A stretch of 35,945 nt of DNA. Source: an uncultured Afifella sp. Lineage in GTDB: Bacteria > Pseudomonadota > Alphaproteobacteria > Rhizobiales > Afifellaceae. Shown one piece after another: positions 16,859-24,766 of the stretch. The notes under the pieces were generated by a model, which was not told where the DNA came from, made no database searches, and saw nothing but the letters and a program-made list of their open reading frames with translations. The translations under genes and the position numbers were made by a program. Positions within the stretch are counted from its first letter, which is position 1; each line of letters opens with the position of its first letter. The stretch spans positions 1 to 35,945 of the forward strand of contig CAMYKZ010000034.1 of assembly GCA_947259045.1 (NCBI GenBank), read 5' to 3'.

Positions 16859-18733
16859 TCAAGTCAAAGGCGGCCCGCCCGTTGCGCTTTCACGCCAAAG
16901 CTCCATCAACGCCTCAAAACGCTGGTCATCGCGTACGGCCTTGAGATCGGGGTCAATTCTTGCCCATTCGCGCAACCTAACTGGACGACCAGCCTTGATG
17001 GAGAGTTCCAGAAAATCGAGAGCCTTTTCGGTCTCTTCCAGCATCGAATAGGCGCAGGCCAGGTTGTAGGTGGTCCGTGGATCGGTCGAATCGAGGCTGG
17101 CCGCAATATTCACCCACTGCCGTGCGCGCGGCTTGTCGTTCAAATGTATCAAGGCGTGAGCGCCGATATAGGCTGCGCGAGAATCATCCGGGTTCAGTTC
17201 CAACCGCCTTGCGGCGATTGTGAAGGTCTCATTCGCTACTGATAGCATGTCGGCTTCGCGACCCAGGCCGAACAGAGCATTCATCAGCATCATCTTGGAC
17301 TGCAGGTCATCGCCGCGAACCCTCGATGCTTGCGAGAAAAGGTGTGCTGCTGCCTCGAAGTCACCCCGCATGGCTTTCGCGAAGCCGAAGTACCAATAGG
17401 CTTCGTAAAGCATGGGGTCGAGCTCTATGGCGATTTTGAACACCGGCTCGGCGGCCGTCTCGTCGCCACCATACGATAGGGCAAGCCCCATCGACGCATG
17501 CGCCTCGGCAAGGCGGGGATCGAGCCTCAGCGCCTTCTTGCTGTTGCTGATCGCGGCTTCGATGAAGGTTCGATCAGATGAATAGAAATTGTAGAAAATC
17601 GCATCGCAGTCGGCGAGACCTGTGAGGGCAATGGCATATTCCGGATCAAGGGTCACGGCATCGAGAAACATTTTGCGGGCATGCTCCAGATTCTCTCTGG
17701 TCATCTCGTGCAAGAACTGGCGGCCGCGCAAATAGCAGTCGTAGGCTGCCAGGTTCTGCGTCGGTATCCTCTCAATCGCCTGGCGCTCGTTGGGCGCAAT
17801 GGCGACCTTCAGGGCATCGACGATGTTCTTGGTGATATCGTCCTGGACTTTGAACACATCGGTCAGATCGCGGTCATAGCGATCCGCCCAGATATGGCCT
17901 CCAGACCTGCCGTCAATAAGTTGTGCCGTCACCCGCACGCGGTTTCCGGCCTTGCGGACGCTTCCCTCTACGAGAAATTTTGCCCCCAGATCGGTGCTGA
18001 TCTGCTGCGCTTTGACTGCGCGCCCCTTGTACGAAAACGTCGAATTTCTCGCGATCACGAAGAGCTGTGATATTCTGGAGAGGTCGGTGATGATGTCCTC
18101 GGTGATGCCGTCGGAGAAATAGTCCTGCTCCTTGTCACCGCTCATATTGGCGAACGGCAGCACTGCAATTGATGGCTTGTCGGACGTTGCAGGCGCTGGC
18201 ACTGGTGCGAACTGCCCGCTGTGGCTCCCGTTCCGCTGCCGCACGCGGTAAATGCGGATCGGTTTGGCGATGTTCTTGAGCGGCTGCAGTCCACAGTCCT
18301 CAAATTCGCAGCCAACCTTGCCGGCGACGGTGTCGTATGCTGTCCCTGAGATGCAGATGCTCCCTGGATCGGCAAACGCCTCCAGGCGAGCCGCTACATT
18401 GACCCCGTCGCCGTAGATGTCGTCGCCGTCGATGATGACGTCGCCGAGATTGATGCCGATGCGCAGACGGATCTTGCCGCCCTGTCCGGCCAGTGCCTTC
18501 TGGATCGCGAGCGCGCATTCCACAGCGTCGACGACGGAAGGGAATTCCACCAGCACCCCATCGCCCATCAGCTTGACGATCCGCCCGCCGCGTTCGGCGA
18601 CCTCCGGATCGAAATCCACCTTGCGGTGCTGCTTGAGGGCGGCAAGCGTGCCTATTTCGTCCTCGGCCATAAGCTTTGAATAGCCCACTACGTCGGCGGC
18701 CATTATTGCGGCGAGCTTTCGTTCCAAGAGCAT
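16859..18733 (-). CDS. Class III adenylate/guanylate cyclase - TolB-like - TPR protein
   Basis: A 624-residue three-part protein. Residues 1-160 are a class III nucleotide cyclase domain: AADVVGYSKL (metal Asp near 14), KLMGDGVLVEF (second metal Asp near 58), RIGINLGDVI, and YGDGVNVAARLE with the transition-state Asn and Arg near 112 and 116. All the catalytic residues that I can check are present. Residues about 190-310 (IAVLPFANMSGDKEQDYFSDGITEDI) match the TolB/FlgO-like domain. About 330-610 are TPR repeats, e.g. LDPEYAIALTGLADC. Such fusions are common in Hyphomicrobiales, often in many copies per genome. No membrane span is seen. A small hairpin covers the ribosome site. It makes cAMP or cGMP; which one is not certain. 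Confidence 0.92.
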   Translation of the reverse strand: MLLERKLAAIMAADVVGYSKLMAEDEIGTLAALKQHRKVDFDPEVAERGGRIVKLMGDGVLVEFPSVVDAVECALAIQKALAGQGGKIRLRIGINLGDVIIDGDDIYGDGVNVAARLEAFADPGSICISGTAYDTVAGKVGCEFEDCGLQPLKNIAKPIRIYRVRQRNGSHSGQFAPVPAPATSDKPSIAVLPFANMSGDKEQDYFSDGITEDIITDLSRISQLFVIARNSTFSYKGRAVKAQQISTDLGAKFLVEGSVRKAGNRVRVTAQLIDGRSGGHIWADRYDRDLTDVFKVQDDITKNIVDALKVAIAPNERQAIERIPTQNLAAYDCYLRGRQFLHEMTRENLEHARKMFLDAVTLDPEYAIALTGLADCDAIFYNFYSSDRTFIEAAISNSKKALRLDPRLAEAHASMGLALSYGGDETAAEPVFKIAIELDPMLYEAYWYFGFAKAMRGDFEAAAHLFSQASRVRGDDLQSKMMLMNALFGLGREADMLSVANETFTIAARRLELNPDDSRAAYIGAHALIHLNDKPRARQWVNIAASLDSTDPRTTYNLACAYSMLEETEKALDFLELSIKAGRPVRLREWARIDPDLKAVRDDQRFEALMELWRESATGGPPLT

Positions 18734-18736
18734 TCT

Positions 18737-18750
18737 CCTCTTTACAGAGG
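18737..18750 (-). promoter_or_regulatory. Hairpin that covers the ribosome site of the cyclase gene
   Basis: In the mRNA, CCTCT pairs with AGAGG around a GTAA (GNRA-type) loop, and the AGAGG arm is itself the Shine-Dalgarno sequence, four bases before the ATG at 18733. Folding would hide the ribosome site. Five pairs is short, so the effect may be modest and temperature-sensitive. Confidence 0.4.
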
Positions 18751-18903
18751 ATAGATGTCAGAGATGGGCAAATCTATAGGGCTTGCCAGCCGGTCTTCAT
18801 GTCAGGATTTGGCACAAAACGGGTGTGCCTCTATGTCCGCTTTTGGGATCTTCATGATCCGTATCATCTTACCGGCAGTTCTTGATGAAAAACACGGTGC
18901 CGG

Positions 18904-19248
18904 CTAGACCGCCCTGTCCGCACCACTCGCCAGTTCCGCAAACCGCCCGTCATAAAATTCCGCTGCCGACCGCACCCAAACCGTCCCGTCCCGGTCGTCA
19001 TAGACCACAGCATCGCTCCGGTCGGCTTCTAGGGTTGCTGAAAGCAGGACACGGTAGTCGCCGCCGCTTTTCAGATGTCTGTGGGTTGGCCGCCAGGGAT
19101 TTGCATCGCCGGGTGTTGCCGTTTCCGCCAATGCGATCAGCGCCAGAAGATCGTCAGGCGACACAGATATCATCTGCCCGTTCAGGCGTGATTGCTTGAC
19201 CGCTTCGGCCTTCAACTGCGCCAGTTTCCGTTCGCCGAGGTTTGTCAT
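18904..19248 (-). CDS. Small protein with a DUF1653-like domain
   Basis: A 114-residue protein. The N-terminal half is a charged helix (LGERKLAQLKAEAVKQSRLN) followed by a Leu/Ala helix. The C-terminal half reads THRHLKSGGDYRVLLSATLE, then DAVVYDDRDGTVWVRSAAEFYDGRF; this HxKGxxYxV...VVY...WVRxxxxF pattern is the shape of DUF1653. The function of DUF1653 is not established. A strong ribosome site (AAAGGAGA) precedes the ATG at 19248. It stands alone, divergent from the lipoprotein gene. Confidence 0.7.
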   Translation of the reverse strand: MTNLGERKLAQLKAEAVKQSRLNGQMISVSPDDLLALIALAETATPGDANPWRPTHRHLKSGGDYRVLLSATLEADRSDAVVYDDRDGTVWVRSAAEFYDGRFAELASGADRAV

Positions 19249-19578
19249 GACCGGTCTCCTTTGAGCGCAATGCCACTAATACCTCACACATGCCCCAGCT
19301 TTGGCGGCATGGAAAGCTCTGTCGGGGAAGAACTCCCGGGAGAACCTGTGCCGCTTTGCGTCGTCCACATCAAACAGGTGCGCAAAACGGTCGCGTCTGG
19401 TGTGCAGAGCCTGCCGCCATGCCGTCCGCTGCCCGTTCGTTAAAAAAATTAACGACTTCTCGGTGTTCGATTTTATCGGATCGAAACCATTCTCATGGAT
19501 TAAGGAGCGAGAAGAATAATGGCTGTGTGCCGGGCAGGTGGACGTGTGCCGGTAGATGGCGGTTGAAGGATGCAGATC
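19249..19578. other. 330-base gap upstream of the lipoprotein gene
   Basis: This divergent gap holds the promoters of both neighbours. An A/T-centred inverted repeat, TCGTTAA-N5-TTAACGA, lies at 19437-19455 and could be a regulator site. A 15-codon open frame (19519-19566) with AAGGAG upstream ends just before the lipoprotein start. Nothing else is recognised. Confidence 0.45.
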
Positions 19579-20481
19579 ATGACGAAGATATTGCCGGTAT
19601 TTGTTCCGATTCTGGCGCTGGCGCTTGCGCTCAGCGGATGTTCGGGCGAACCGCGGATCGATACGACGAGCGCCTATGCGCTGAACAAGTCGGTTGCTGA
19701 AGTCAGCACGGAGCTGGCGCCGGCGGACGCTGAGCGGTTCCAGGCGGCGATTGCGACATTGGTCGACGCCAGCAAGAACGAGAGCCAGGGGCTGGAGGCG
19801 CTCGCTGCCGCACTCGGGCCGAAAATCGGCGGCAAGACGGCCGGCGAGGTGATCGCCATTGCCGATGCCTGGAGTGCTGCCGAGGCGAAACGCATTGCCG
19901 AGGAGCAGCGCCAGGCGAAGCTTGCCGAGCTTGAAACCAATATCAGCGAATATACGCTTGAGATCGCCCGGCTGGAGAAGGTCATCAAGGCGGAGGCGGC
20001 AGTCGTCGCAAAGGGGCTTCCGGAATTTTCGTTCTCCGAACAGCGTTATTTCTGGCGCGAATCGCTGGCTGAATCCTATCCGATCATCGATGTCAGGATC
20101 ACCAACAACCATGACAGGGCGATTGAAACCGTCATCATCCGCGGGCAATTGCACGCAGCCGCCGGCGGCGATGCGCTTGTGGATGGGAAACTCCGGTTCG
20201 AATTTCCCCGCGGCCTGAAGCCCGGGAAGTCGCAGAAAATGCGCTTCGAGCCGGATGTGTTCGGGATCTGGGCCAAAGCGGATCTGAAGGACCGGACCGA
20301 TCTTACGTTCAGCGTCGAAATCGCCAATGCCGGTTATCCCGACGGATCGGAACTGATCCGCACCTATGTGTTCCGCGGCGACGATCCGGTGGTCAGACTT
20401 GAAGGTCTCAGGCGGCGCCTGACAAAGGCAAAAACCGACCATGCGGCACTTGTGAAAGAGATCAAGTCAGCCAGTCTTTAA
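19579..20481 (+). CDS. Predicted lipoprotein (DUF6694-like)
   Basis: A 300-residue lipoprotein. A short signal ends in LALSGC, so the Cys at residue 21 should be lipidated. Ser and Gly follow, so outer-membrane sorting is likely. The body has a helical Ala-rich region, a coiled coil (about 105-140, AEEQRQAKLAELETNISEYTLEIARLEKVI), and a beta-rich domain from about 150 that contains PIIDVRITNNHDRAIETVIIRG. I recall this as a DUF6694-type lipoprotein, without a known role. I use the ATG at 19579 because GAAGGA lies eight bases upstream; the ATG at 19570 overlaps that site. It converges on the coiled-coil gene 24 bases downstream. Confidence 0.82.
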   Translation: MTKILPVFVPILALALALSGCSGEPRIDTTSAYALNKSVAEVSTELAPADAERFQAAIATLVDASKNESQGLEALAAALGPKIGGKTAGEVIAIADAWSAAEAKRIAEEQRQAKLAELETNISEYTLEIARLEKVIKAEAAVVAKGLPEFSFSEQRYFWRESLAESYPIIDVRITNNHDRAIETVIIRGQLHAAAGGDALVDGKLRFEFPRGLKPGKSQKMRFEPDVFGIWAKADLKDRTDLTFSVEIANAGYPDGSELIRTYVFRGDDPVVRLEGLRRRLTKAKTDHAALVKEIKSASL

Positions 20482-20505
20482 AAAGCAGTTCCCCGTCCGG
20501 TGCGG

Positions 20506-21381
20506 TTATTCGGCTGCGTTTCGGCCGGCTTTTTTGAGCGTCCGGAGCTGGTCCACCGCATCAAAGAACCGGTTTTCCGCTGCGCCTGCCTCGGCTTCCA
20601 CCGGCGCTGCCGGCGGAATCTCGCGCTGCGGCGGGTCGAGCATTTCCAGCCTGGCCTCGGCCGTTCCGGCGATTGCCGCCGGCGGCGGCGGAACGGAACG
20701 ATCCGGATCGGTCGGTGGCGGCAATTTGACTGCGTTGGACCAATCGGCCGGGTGGCCGGCGTCATCCGGCGTTGCCAGATGACGGATTTCCCGTTTCGTC
20801 TCATTGGAGATGCGGTGGATCTCCGACGCGACCTTCTCGATGTTTTCAGTCTCCGGTGAGGGCCGGCCGTCGTGCGCGCTGCCTTCACCGCTGACATGAT
20901 ATCCGTTAACCGGCGTGTATGGATTGTCCCCCGGCGCGTCTTCGGCCGATTTGGTCTGCAAGTTGTGACGTGCAGCGCGCAGCGCGGTTCCGCTTTCGGC
21001 GAGCCTTCTGTCCGTGTCGCGCAATTGCGCATGCAGAGTGTCCAGCCGTTCGTTCAGATCGTCGATCTCTTCTTCCTTGTCATCGAGTTCGGAATTGAGC
21101 GAGTTGATCTCGATATCCTTGAGCGCCGCTTCCAGCCTGTATGAAGTCGCCTGATCGCCGGTATCGCGGACATTGCGCTCAAGCCGCTGCACTTCGACGG
21201 CATGCCGCGCCCGCAACTCGTCCCGTTCTGTCTCGAATTCACGGCGTTTGGTGGCGTACCGCAGTTTGACGCGGCGTTCGGCAAGGCGTCGAGTCCTGCG
21301 CGCCAGCGCAGACGAGGCCGCAAGCGCAATGAGGCCGCACACGCAAAAGCCGAGTGCAAACATCATGGCGGCCTGGATCAT
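20506..21381 (-). CDS. Membrane-anchored coiled-coil protein of unknown function
   Basis: A 291-residue protein with one N-terminal membrane span (about residues 3-24, MMFALGFCVCGLIALAASSAL), then a basic stretch RRTRRLAERRVKLRY. A long coiled coil follows (about 45-140) with heptads such as DKEEEIDDLNERLDTLHAQL. The C-terminal 150 residues are Pro/Ala/Glu-rich and probably disordered. Proteins of this plan are common in Hyphomicrobiales and have no assigned role that I know; the layout suits a structural or scaffold protein on the cytoplasmic face. GGAGCG precedes the ATG. An eipA terminator separates it from eipA. Confidence 0.75.
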   Translation of the reverse strand: MIQAAMMFALGFCVCGLIALAASSALARRTRRLAERRVKLRYATKRREFETERDELRARHAVEVQRLERNVRDTGDQATSYRLEAALKDIEINSLNSELDDKEEEIDDLNERLDTLHAQLRDTDRRLAESGTALRAARHNLQTKSAEDAPGDNPYTPVNGYHVSGEGSAHDGRPSPETENIEKVASEIHRISNETKREIRHLATPDDAGHPADWSNAVKLPPPTDPDRSVPPPPAAIAGTAEARLEMLDPPQREIPPAAPVEAEAGAAENRFFDAVDQLRTLKKAGRNAAE

Positions 21382-21522
21382 CCGGTTCGCTCCACTGGGA
21401 AAAATACAATGAGCATTATATAGCCCCGCAAATGCCGCAAACCTAGCGGCGAATCAAGCTCAGGCCACAAACCCTTCATTAGTCTTAAAGCAGGGCCTTA
21501 CGCCGAAATCCAGCCGGATCGC

Positions 21523-21555
21523 AAAAACACTCCCGAACCGGATGGTGCGGGAGTG
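21523..21555 (-). terminator. Intrinsic terminator of eipA
   Basis: CACTCCCG at 21528-21535 pairs with CGGGAGTG at 21548-21555, with an inner ACC/GGT helix. On the minus strand, the stem is followed directly by TTTTT (A run at 21523-21527). It lies 47 bases past the eipA stop and should end that transcript before the coiled-coil gene. Confidence 0.85.
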
Positions 21556-21601
21556 CCTGTTTTGCCCAAAAACCTGCCGTGGCAGATAACGGAAAACGGA
21601 A

Positions 21602-22204
21602 TCAGAACGGGTTCCATGTCGGCCGCGGCGTGAACTTCAGATAGCCCACATTGACGCCAAGCCGCGCGCCGACGCCTGTGCGGATCGGCACGACATACAT
21701 GGTGCGGCCCGTGCCGCGTTTGTTATGGGCAAGAACGGTCATGCCAAGGCCGCCGATCAGATAGGCGGAGCCGTTGACGCCGCCGAACCTGCGATAGATC
21801 GCCTCGGCGCGTTCCAGATCATAAACCAGCATCATCGTCCGGTCGCCGTCGCCGCCGACATCCCAGCCGATCGACGGCCCTTGCCAGAAAACCGGGCGTG
21901 TGCCCTCATTTTTGGTATAGAGCTGGCCTTCGCCATAGCGCAGGCCGCCGACAAAGGCGCCGGATGCTTCCTGTCCGATAATGTAGCCGTTCGGAAGCCC
22001 GAATTCGCCGACGATCCGCTCCACAATCGTGGCCAGACTGCCTGACGTCGCACCAAAAAAACCGTGCCCGGCGTCGATCACCTCGTTGCTGGAATAGTTG
22101 CCGTCCGGCTGGTTGGCCGCGGCGGTTCCGGTGATTGAGGTCTGGGCGGAGAGAGTGAAAGATGCAGCGCAGACCAAAGCTGCGAGCTTGCGTATGCTGA
22201 ACAT
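21602..22204 (-). CDS. eipA: Periplasmic envelope integrity protein EipA (DUF1134)
   Basis: A 200-residue DUF1134 protein with a signal peptide (about 20-30 residues). DAGHGFFGATSGSLATIVERIV, GYIIGQEASGAFVGGLRYGEG, PVFWQGPSIGWDVGGDG and GGVNGSAYLIGGLGMTVL are the conserved segments of this family, in the right order. In Brucella abortus, EipA is a periplasmic protein needed for envelope stress resistance, and its gene is reported to be activated by CtrA. The order eipA-chpT-ctrA matches that of Brucella, except for an added gene. The start at 22204 has TTGGAG eight bases upstream; the frame stays open for 19 further codons. A CtrA-like box lies about 60 bases upstream. Confidence 0.93.
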   Translation of the reverse strand: MFSIRKLAALVCAASFTLSAQTSITGTAAANQPDGNYSSNEVIDAGHGFFGATSGSLATIVERIVGEFGLPNGYIIGQEASGAFVGGLRYGEGQLYTKNEGTRPVFWQGPSIGWDVGGDGDRTMMLVYDLERAEAIYRRFGGVNGSAYLIGGLGMTVLAHNKRGTGRTMYVVPIRTGVGARLGVNVGYLKFTPRPTWNPF

Positions 22205-22259
22205 GATTTGAACTCCAAATACCTGAGGTGAGGCCTGATTGGCGCAATCCCCCCGCGCC

Positions 22260-22274
22260 ATAAGGATGTATTAA
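22260..22274. promoter_or_regulatory. CtrA-like box upstream of eipA (one mismatch)
   Basis: ATAA (22260-22263), seven bases, TTAA (22271-22274): on the minus strand TTAA-N7-TTAT, one base off the CtrA consensus. It lies 56 bases before the eipA ATG, a normal distance for activation. CtrA control of eipA is known in Brucella; here it is inferred. Confidence 0.5.
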
Positions 22275-22469
22275 GGTAAACATCGGGTAAATCAGGCCCG
22301 CCGATCGGTCGAAATTCCGGCCTGAGCGGCAAAAGTCATCATTTTTATGAAAGATAGCTGTTTGCTCGGCATTGACGGGATTGTAATCCTTGCCAATGAA
22401 TGTGCCAGCGATTCGAAACCTGCGGGAATGTGCGGTATTAGATTTCCGTCCCATGAAAAGAACGGCAAA

Positions 22470-23174
22470 ATGAACGATATAAAAATTGATCCTCTTGAGC
22501 TTGCGGCCCTGATCGGGAGCCGTATCTGCCACGATATCATCAGCCCGGTTGGCGCGATCAACAACGGGTTGGAAGTGCTGAATGAGGAAAAAGACGAAAG
22601 CATGCGCGAATTCGCCATGGATCTGATCCACAAGAGTTCTGCGCAGGCATCGGCGAAACTTCAGTTTGCCAGGCTGGCGTTCGGTGCATCGGGCGGTGCC
22701 GGTGCCGAACTGGACATGATGGATGCAGGCCGGTGTGCGGCGGGCTATCTGGAACGCGAAAAAGCGGAGCTCGACTGGCAGGTTGCGGCTCCGATGTTGG
22801 GTAAAAACGAGGCCAAACTGCTGCTCAACCTGCTGATTATCGCGGCAAATTCAGTGGCCCGGGGCGGGACGATTGTCGTCAACGCCGACCGTAACGAAGA
22901 CCAGACGGTGATGCGGATCGTGGCGGAAGGCGACCGGGCTAAATGTGCCGCCGGCATTCGTGAAGTCGTCACCGGAGGCGCCATGCCCAATCCGCTTGAT
23001 GCCCATTCGGTGCAACCGCTCTACACCCTGATGCTGGCCCGGCAGGCGAACATGGCCGTGGTGATTTCCGAGGAGGAAAACCGAGTCGTTCTGGGCGCCC
23101 GTTCGGCGACAAAAGATGCGGAAAACCCGGCGCAAACGGGCACTGAGGCCGGTTCGGAGACTGTGATCCGTTAA
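22470..23174 (+). CDS. chpT: Histidine phosphotransferase ChpT
   Basis: Relays phosphate from the CckA kinase to the regulators CtrA and CpdR in the alphaproteobacterial cell-cycle pathway. The 234-residue protein has the ChpT layout: a helical dimer domain with phospho-acceptor His21 in SRICHDIISPVGAINNGLE, then a degenerate ATPase-like domain with LLNLLIIAANSVARGG. No functional ATP-binding motif is expected. The ATG at 22470 fits the family start; 41 upstream codons of open frame look unrelated, and the ribosome site is weak. Its neighbours are eipA (divergent), a single-domain response regulator 100 bases downstream, and ctrA beyond it. Confidence 0.93.
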   Translation: MNDIKIDPLELAALIGSRICHDIISPVGAINNGLEVLNEEKDESMREFAMDLIHKSSAQASAKLQFARLAFGASGGAGAELDMMDAGRCAAGYLEREKAELDWQVAAPMLGKNEAKLLLNLLIIAANSVARGGTIVVNADRNEDQTVMRIVAEGDRAKCAAGIREVVTGGAMPNPLDAHSVQPLYTLMLARQANMAVVISEEENRVVLGARSATKDAENPAQTGTEAGSETVIR

Positions 23175-23274
23175 GCATATGGGTTGACCCCATCGTAACC
23201 TTCTTTTGCGACACTGCGCCCTGGATGAAACAGCCGCGCGAGTGCAGACTTCGCGTGCAAGTTGCGAGAAACCG

Positions 23275-23640
23275 ATGAAGCAGTGTCTTATCGTTGACGA
23301 TTCCAGCTCGATCAGGAAGGTGGCAAACCGGATTCTGATGGATTTCGGCTATGAAACCCGGGAAGCGGCAAACAGCGAGCAGGCGCTGAAACTTTGCGCG
23401 GAACAGATGCCGGACTTCATCATTGTCGACTGGCAGATTCCGGATGCCGATTCCAACAAGATGATGAACGAGATCCGCGGGCTCACCGGCGGCGATAAGC
23501 CGACCATCATCTATTGCACGCTCGAAAACGACCCGATGCAGATGGCCGCGGCCATGCGCCACGGCGCCAACGGCCATCTGATGAAGCCGTTTGACCGCGA
23601 ATCGCTGACCCGCTCGATGGATTCGGTCGGTTTGCTTTAG
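23275..23640 (+). CDS. Single-domain CheY-like response regulator
   Basis: A 121-residue receiver domain with no output domain. The acidic pair (Asp8, Asp9), the phosphorylation site Asp52 in FIIVDWQIPD, the Thr in IIYCTLEND, and the Lys in HLMKPF are all present, so phosphorylation is expected. DDSSSIRKVANRIL at the start and CTLEND match an alphaproteobacterial CheY-like group. After Asp52, the usual MPxMxG is replaced by QIPDADSN, which is unusual. The sequence does not look like CpdR or DivK. It lies between chpT and ctrA, so it may take phosphate from ChpT or another kinase; this is a position-based guess. A terminator follows. Confidence 0.88.
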   Translation: MKQCLIVDDSSSIRKVANRILMDFGYETREAANSEQALKLCAEQMPDFIIVDWQIPDADSNKMMNEIRGLTGGDKPTIIYCTLENDPMQMAAAMRHGANGHLMKPFDRESLTRSMDSVGLL

Positions 23641-23724
23641 GCGTCAACGCTTCAGAAGGGCTTGAGGGCGGGAAAGCCTTCCAAAACTCACCGAGCTTTT
23701 GACGTTCCTTCGGTAATTCCCAAC

Positions 23725-23752
23725 AAAAAACCCCGCCGGAGGCGGGGTTTTT
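23725..23752. terminator. Bidirectional intrinsic terminator between the response regulator and ctrA
   Basis: CCCCGCC at 23731-23737 pairs with GGCGGGG at 23741-23747 around a GGA loop. There is an A run on the left (23725-23730) and a T run on the right (23748-23752), so it works in both directions. It separates the convergent response-regulator and ctrA genes. Confidence 0.95.
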
Positions 23753-23773
23753 CGTGAAATATCCGCGTTGCCA

Positions 23774-24475
23774 TCAGGCGCTTTCGCGGATCGGTTCCTC
23801 GTCCGGTTCGCGCAGTACATAACCGCGGCCCCAGACAGTTTCGATGTAATTCTGCCCATCAGTCGCAGCTGCCAGTTTCTTGCGCAGCTTGCAGATGAAC
23901 ACATCGATGATTTTCAGTTCAGGCTCGTCCATACCGCCGTAGAGATGATTCAGGAACATCTCCTTGGTGAGCGTTGTGCCCTTGCGGAGCGAAAGAAGCT
24001 CCAGCATCTGGTATTCCTTGCCCGTCAGATGAACCCGGCTGCCATTGACCTCAACGGTCTTGGTATCGAGGTTGACCTTCAGGTCGCCGGTAATGATCAC
24101 CGACTGGGCATGGCCCTTGGATCTGCGCACAATGGCGTTGATCCGTGCGACAAGCTCGTCCTTGTGGAACGGTTTTGTCATATAATCGTCAGCACCGACG
24201 CCGAGACCGCGAACCTTGTCCTCAATGGCGCCAAGGCCGGAAAGAATAAGTATCGGTGTCTTGACCTTGGCGACCCGCAGCATCTTCAGAACCTCGTAGC
24301 CGCTCATGTCCGGCAGATTGAGATCCAGAAGAATGATGTCGTAGTCATAGAGTTTGCCGAGATCGACACCCTCCTCACCAAGATCGGTGGTGTACACGTT
24401 GAAACTCTCAGATTTCAGCATCAACTCGATGCTTTGCGCTGTGGCGCTATCGTCTTCGATCAGAAGAACCCGCAT
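23774..24475 (-). CDS. ctrA: Cell-cycle master response regulator CtrA
   Basis: An OmpR/PhoB-type regulator of 233 residues that controls division, DNA replication and motility genes in alphaproteobacteria. Receiver domain: EDD near residues 7-9, phosphorylated Asp51 in [35 protein letters not shown] and [16 protein letters not shown]-binding domain (about 125-225): [39 protein letters not shown], with [15 protein letters not shown] as the recognition helix, the known CtrA signature. The ATG at 24475 has AAGGGG upstream. The promoter region holds three GANTC sites and a CtrA-like box. ChpT, its phosphate donor, and SciP, its inhibitor, are both encoded nearby. Confidence 0.98.
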   Translation of the reverse strand: MRVLLIEDDSATAQSIELMLKSESFNVYTTDLGEEGVDLGKLYDYDIILLDLNLPDMSGYEVLKMLRVAKVKTPILILSGLGAIEDKVRGLGVGADDYMTKPFHKDELVARINAIVRRSKGHAQSVIITGDLKVNLDTKTVEVNGSRVHLTGKEYQMLELLSLRKGTTLTKEMFLNHLYGGMDEPELKIIDVFICKLRKKLAAATDGQNYIETVWGRGYVLREPDEEPIRESA

Positions 24476-24580
24476 GCCAATCCCCTTCTTGCCCAGGTCA
24501 TACCCGCATTTCTATTCAAGCACGGGCATAACGTGTCGAGCAGGCATAACCACGCACAACATATCCCCAATTGGTTAACA

Positions 24581-24648
24581 GAGTCTGACTCAATGGGGCA
24601 ACCCCATCGATTGTCAAATTCGCTAGCTCTGCTAATCATTTACGACTC
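24581..24648. promoter_or_regulatory. Three GANTC (CcrM-type methylation) sites upstream of ctrA
   Basis: GAGTC at 24581-24585, GACTC at 24587-24591 and GACTC at 24644-24648. In alphaproteobacteria, the CcrM methylase acts on GANTC, and methylation of such a site in a ctrA promoter links expression to replication fork passage in Caulobacter. The sites lie 106-173 bases before the ctrA ATG. Confidence 0.55.
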
Positions 24649-24751
24649 CTGTCGCTGCTTGAACCCGGAACCCGGTTTGTACTCGTTACACTACAGACTT
24701 TTTGAACCGATTTTCGATATGTGCCAAAATTTCTTGGCAATATTGAGATAG

Positions 24752-24766
24752 TTTACTCGGCCTTAA
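24752..24766. promoter_or_regulatory. CtrA-like box in the ctrA / FliJ-like gap (one mismatch)
   Basis: TTTA at 24752-24755, seven bases, TTAA at 24763-24766. One base differs from TTAA-N7-TTAA. It could serve CtrA autoregulation or the FliJ-like gene, whose start lies 128 bases away. Confidence 0.4.

Noticed and set aside
15512..18903. A genomic island inserted at tRNA-Glu
   Set aside because: No integrase gene and no second copy of the tRNA 3' end were seen in the window, so tRNA-linked integration is not supported.
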